Below are positions 61,379-64,000 of a stretch of 64,000 bases of DNA, piece by piece. Location: contig NZ_JPOC01000069.1 in the NCBI RefSeq assembly GCF_000738775.1, forward strand, positions 1-64,000, given 5' to 3'. Source of the DNA: Prescottella defluvii. Lineage in GTDB: Bacteria; Actinomycetota; Actinomycetes; Mycobacteriales; Mycobacteriaceae. The position numbers were made by a program, and so were the translations under genes. The notes under the pieces are model-generated. The model searched no databases. It saw only the letters and a program-made list of their open reading frames with translations, and was not told the origin of the DNA. Within the stretch, counting starts at the first letter, position 1. Each line of letters begins with the position of its first letter.

Positions 61379-62161
61379 TCAGACTTTGATGCCCATACCG
61401 CCGTCCGAGTGGACGACGCGGCCGGAGATGCCGCGCGACCGTTCGGAGGCGAGGAATACGTAGCTCCAGGCGTGGTCGAGGCCGTCGAGCGCGACGCCCA
61501 GCGGGTTGCGGCCCGCGAGTTCCTTCGCCCGGTCCGGGCCGTCGAGCCGGTTTTCCGTCAGGCCCAGCGTCGCAAGCCCGCTCAGGTCGGTGCCCAGGGT
61601 GCCGCCGGGGGCGACGCCGTTGACGCGGATGTCCGGCGCCAGCTCGTACGCGAGGGTGGTGACCAGCCCGCGCACCGCGAACTTCGACGAGACATAGAGC
61701 GTGCCGCCGCGGCCCGGGTAGTAGGCCGAGGTCGACTCGGTGAGCACGATGGAGCCGCCCGACTCGCGCAGCGCGGGTATCGCCGCCTTCACGCTGTGCA
61801 GGTGAGACTTGACGTTGACGGCGAACATCTCGTCGAACGCCTGGTCCAGCATGTCGGCGTCGATGCTCTCGAGCTTGCGGTAGAAGTCGAAGATGCCCAC
61901 GCAGTTGACCAGGACGTCCAGCCCGCCGAATCGGTCCACGACCGCCGACACCGCGGCGTTGTTGGCCGCCGCCTTGGTGGCGTCGCCCTGCACGACCTCG
62001 ACCTCGGGGTGCTCGGCCGCGAGGGCCTCGCACTTGGCCGCGTCCAGTTCGAGCACACCGACGCTGGCCCCCTCCGCGAGGAAGGCGTCGACCACGCCAC
62101 GCCCGATGCCCGATCCGGCCCCGACGATCAGTGCGCGCTTGCCGTCGAGCCAGCCGGTCAC
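61379..62161 (-). CDS. phtB: cis-dihydrodiol dehydrogenase (SDR), phthalate type
   Basis: 260 aa SDR. GAGSGIGRGVV is the cofactor loop, NCVGIFDFYRKLESI resembles the substrate loop of cis-dihydrodiol dehydrogenases (BphB/NidB-like), and the catalytic residues are in VLTESTSAYY and YVSSKFAVRGL. It rearomatises cis-dihydrodiol to the catechol. GTG at 62161 overlaps the small upstream gene by 4 bp. Followed by the ferredoxin gene after 41 bp. Confidence 0.83.
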   Translation of the reverse strand: MTGWLDGKRALIVGAGSGIGRGVVDAFLAEGASVGVLELDAAKCEALAAEHPEVEVVQGDATKAAANNAAVSAVVDRFGGLDVLVNCVGIFDFYRKLESIDADMLDQAFDEMFAVNVKSHLHSVKAAIPALRESGGSIVLTESTSAYYPGRGGTLYVSSKFAVRGLVTTLAYELAPDIRVNGVAPGGTLGTDLSGLATLGLTENRLDGPDRAKELAGRNPLGVALDGLDHAWSYVFLASERSRGISGRVVHSDGGMGIKV

Positions 62162-62469
62162 GAGGCGTCCTCGGTGGCGATGAGCGACTGGAACGGCTTG
62201 CCGACCATGGCCGAGAGCGTCGTCTCGTTCTGCCAGGTCAGGGCCTCCAGCTCGAGCGCGTCCAGGGTGATCCACTGACCGGACTTCGGCGACTCGATGA
62301 GCAGCCGCGCGCCGTTGCGGGTGTGCACCTTCGAGATCCGCATGTCCGAGAACTCGTTCGCGATGACGATGGTCTCGCCGTCGCGCTGGTCCTGCAGGAC
62401 ACCGAGCCGCGAGTTGGCCCGGGCCGCCGCCGCGGCGTCCTCCGCCTCACCCTCCCAGGAGAGCTTCAC
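62158..62469 (-). CDS. Small conserved protein of dioxygenase operons
   Basis: 103 aa. After an Ala-rich helix the core is ANEFSDMRISKVHTRNGARLLIESPKSGQWITLDALELEALTWQ, a pattern I recognise from small proteins next to actinobacterial ring-hydroxylating dioxygenases (often loosely named dihydrodiol dehydrogenase). No cofactor or metal motif is visible. It overlaps the beta-subunit gene by 4 bp and the dehydrogenase by 4 bp, so it is strictly co-expressed. A role in assembly or in binding product is possible. Confidence 0.72.
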   Translation of the reverse strand: MKLSWEGEAEDAAAAARANSRLGVLQDQRDGETIVIANEFSDMRISKVHTRNGARLLIESPKSGQWITLDALELEALTWQNETTLSAMVGKPFQSLIATEDAS

Positions 62470-63053
62470 AGGAACACCGCCAGGTTCTGCATGCGCAGCA
62501 CCGACTCGTCGGCGGCGATGTGCCGGCGGGCGAGCCGCCAGGCGCCGTCCTCGAGACGCAGCAGGTCGACGCGCCCGACCGAGAGCAGCGAGGGCTCCAG
62601 CACGTCGCCGCGGCTGCGGAACAGCAGGACGGCCGACTCCACGACGAGCTCGTTCTCGTTCTCGGTCGCGAAGGTGCGGACATTGGACAGGTGGTGGCGC
62701 AGGCGCGAGGGGGGGTCCTCAGCCCAGGCGTGGCCGGTGTCGAAGCGCGCGACACGGCGGCTCAGCGAGTACTTGTCCTCGTCGAAGTGCGCCATGTCCT
62801 TGGCCGTGTCATAGCCGGTGCCCAGCGCGGTGGTGACGCGGATCGGCATGAAGTAGTGGATGTCCTCGGCGAGGGTGTCCAGCCAGGCGTCGTAGTCCTG
62901 CTGGTCCAGGAGGTAGGACTCTTCCACCAGCCAGCGATGCGCCGTCAGGTGCCGCTGGTCGTCGAACGCCAGCGAGGCACCCACGGCCGTCGTCGTCGAC
63001 GCAGCCTGGCCCAGCGGGGAGCTGGCGGAATCGATGGGGATGTAGGTGCTCAT
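62466..63053 (-). CDS. phtAb: Ring-hydroxylating dioxygenase beta subunit
   Basis: 195 aa NTF2-like beta subunit, normal length. WLVEESYLLDQQDYDAWLDTLAEDIHYFMPIRVTT, YSLSRRVARFDTGHAWAEDPPSRLRHHLSNVRT and the final RLARRHIAADESVLRMQNLAVFL match the PAH/phthalate dioxygenase group. It builds the (alpha-beta)3 core without cofactor. The ATG at 63053 starts 2 bp after the alpha stop. Confidence 0.9.
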   Translation of the reverse strand: MSTYIPIDSASSPLGQAASTTTAVGASLAFDDQRHLTAHRWLVEESYLLDQQDYDAWLDTLAEDIHYFMPIRVTTALGTGYDTAKDMAHFDEDKYSLSRRVARFDTGHAWAEDPPSRLRHHLSNVRTFATENENELVVESAVLLFRSRGDVLEPSLLSVGRVDLLRLEDGAWRLARRHIAADESVLRMQNLAVFL

Positions 63054-63055
63054 GG

Positions 63056-64000
63056 CTACGCCTCCGCCTTCTCGCTGCTGCACTGTGCCGCCGTCTCGCT
63101 GCTGCACTCGCCGTCGACCTGCGGCGCACCGACGTGAATGTTGGCCGGCACGGGCGCCGGCTTCTCGAGGTAGTCGGCCCACTCGTTGAGCAGGTGCCGC
63201 TGGTTGTATTCGCCGTAACCGACGTGCGCGACGCCCGGACCGCAGAACTCGTCCTCGGTCAGGGGCTGCACCACCGGGCTGTCGTCGTGCAGCATGCCCA
63301 TACGACCATTGAGCAGCAGTCGGCGGGCCATCGATCCACCGGCTGTGTTGGTCAGCGAGACCCAGTTCTCGACGTCGTCCTGCTCGAACATGCCACTGCT
63401 GCCGAAGCACATCAGGTAGGCCTTGTAGGAGAGCTTCTTGAACTCCTCCGGGGCCTCCTTGTCGACGACGAACCAGGACAGGACCTCGGTCTCGTCGGCG
63501 CTGATCGGCTGCCACTGGCGGATCGAGATGAAGGGCAGGACGTCGTCGCCCTCGGCGACCTTCGGCCAGTTGTGGACCAGGCTGATGTTCGGGAAGACCG
63601 AGGCAGCCGAGATCATGAAGCCGTCGCGTCCGATGACGTCGATCTGCTCCTGGGACCACTGCCCCTTCATCCGCTCGACCATCTCGTCGGGGTAGCCGAC
63701 GTAGTTCATCTTCTCTTCGAAGGTGCCCGGGGGCAGCTTGTACGTGGTACCGCCGCCCTTGCCGGCCCAGTACGTGTTGCCGTCCTTGCGCTTCTCGGCC
63801 TTCGGCTCACGGAACAGGCCGATCTCCACGACGCTCGTGTGGGTCTGGGGCGTGTGGTACATGTCGCCGGCGAAGTTCTCGGCGCCGATCTTCCAGTTGG
63901 CCTTGACCCGCCAGCGCTGCGGTCCGCGGACCTCGACGCCGCTGGCGCTCTGCTTGGTGTAGTAGTCGAGGTAGAACTTGAAGTCGCCGAGGAAGTCCTC
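63056..64000 (-). CDS. phtAa: Ring-hydroxylating dioxygenase alpha subunit, 5' end outside window
   Basis: The C-terminal 314 residues are present; the Rieske domain lies beyond the right edge. The catalytic domain begins ANWKIGAENFAGDMYHTPQTHTS, which contains the Asp and two His of the mononuclear iron site. Then follow FPNISLVHNWPKV, SWFVVDKEAPEEFKK, QDDVENWVSLTNTAGG and GEYNQRHLLNEWADYL, a set typical of phthalate, pyrene and naphthalene dioxygenases of actinobacteria. With the rest of the operon, phthalate 3,4-dioxygenation is the best reading. The tail ends in a small CSSE repeat. The third iron ligand should be a carboxylate in QDDVENW. Confidence 0.85.
   Translation of the reverse strand, partial: EDFLGDFKFYLDYYTKQSASGVEVRGPQRWRVKANWKIGAENFAGDMYHTPQTHTSVVEIGLFREPKAEKRKDGNTYWAGKGGGTTYKLPPGTFEEKMNYVGYPDEMVERMKGQWSQEQIDVIGRDGFMISAASVFPNISLVHNWPKVAEGDDVLPFISIRQWQPISADETEVLSWFVVDKEAPEEFKKLSYKAYLMCFGSSGMFEQDDVENWVSLTNTAGGSMARRLLLNGRMGMLHDDSPVVQPLTEDEFCGPGVAHVGYGEYNQRHLLNEWADYLEKPAPVPANIHVGAPQVDGECSSETAAQCSSEKAEA

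Overview
The window is GC-rich, densely packed chromosomal DNA from a mycolate-type actinobacterium. Rhodococcus or a close relative (Gordonia, Nocardia, Mycobacterium) fits best. The evidence is a maleylpyruvate isomerase of the mycothiol-dependent type, frequent GTG starts, many 4-bp ATGA/GTGA gene overlaps, and several TetR, IclR and GntR regulators beside CoA-dependent catabolic operons. No rRNA, tRNA, CRISPR array, intact insertion sequence or phage gene was seen. Almost every gene belongs to aromatic or acyl-CoA catabolism, its regulation, or uptake.

Region by region. (1) 0.1-8.3 kb: a gentisate operon on the minus strand (gentisate 1,2-dioxygenase, fumarylpyruvate hydrolase, mycothiol-dependent maleylpyruvate isomerase) lies divergent to a luciferase-like monooxygenase / FMN reductase / aldehyde dehydrogenase operon, followed by AraC and IclR regulators. 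(2) 8.4-14.4 kb: a meta-cleavage lower pathway (hydratase, acylating acetaldehyde dehydrogenase, 4-hydroxy-2-oxovalerate aldolase) with a divergent IclR, then a double-domain AsnC regulator divergent to an M20 amidohydrolase. (3) 14.4-23.2 kb: a beta-oxidation block with TetR, alpha-methylacyl-CoA racemase-like protein, two crotonases, thiolase, SDR, acyl-CoA dehydrogenase and acyl-CoA ligase. (4) 23.2-28.7 kb: a TetR regulon carrying an acyl-CoA dehydrogenase, a kinase with a fused C-terminal DUF6285-like domain (LvaA-LvaB-like), an NTF2-like protein, a VOC protein, a carboxymuconolactone-decarboxylase-family protein and an ABM protein. (5) 28.7-34.8 kb: a GntR regulon (CaiB/BaiF CoA-transferase, HMG-CoA-lyase-like enzyme, acyl-CoA ligase, SMP-30 lactonase). 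(6) 34.8-45 kb: a TetR-controlled flavin monooxygenase and flavin reductase, a duplicated SnoaL protein with a racemase-like protein and ligase, an XRE-TetR hybrid regulator, and a SnoaL-VOC-SnoaL operon. (7) 45-50.5 kb: IclR, ligase, alpha/beta hydrolase and FMN reductase behind a decayed Liv-type ABC transporter, then a broken copy of a class II aldolase gene. (8) 51-57.3 kb: a complete Dpp/Opp-type ABC importer. (9) 58.3-64 kb: an SDR and a phthalate 3,4-dioxygenase type operon (decarboxylase, ferredoxin reductase, [3Fe-4S] ferredoxin, diol dehydrogenase, small protein, beta subunit, truncated alpha subunit) running off the window end.

How it works together: the phthalate-type operon would deliver protocatechuate, the gentisate operon would deliver fumarate and pyruvate, the meta lower pathway would deliver pyruvate and acetyl-CoA, and several CoA ligases feed racemase, dehydrogenase, hydratase and thiolase steps. 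The strongest new signals are regulatory and combinatorial. One 19-bp palindrome occurs at two promoters 3.2 kb apart. GATTGT..ACAATC sites occur at three promoters around the GntR gene. TAACGTCA-type sites occur at a monooxygenase and its putative reductase. A palindrome near ACTTAGCGATCGNTAAGT recurs at promoters spread over 32 kb. A paired VOC/NTF2-like (SnoaL) module occurs twice under different regulators and has no function I can name.
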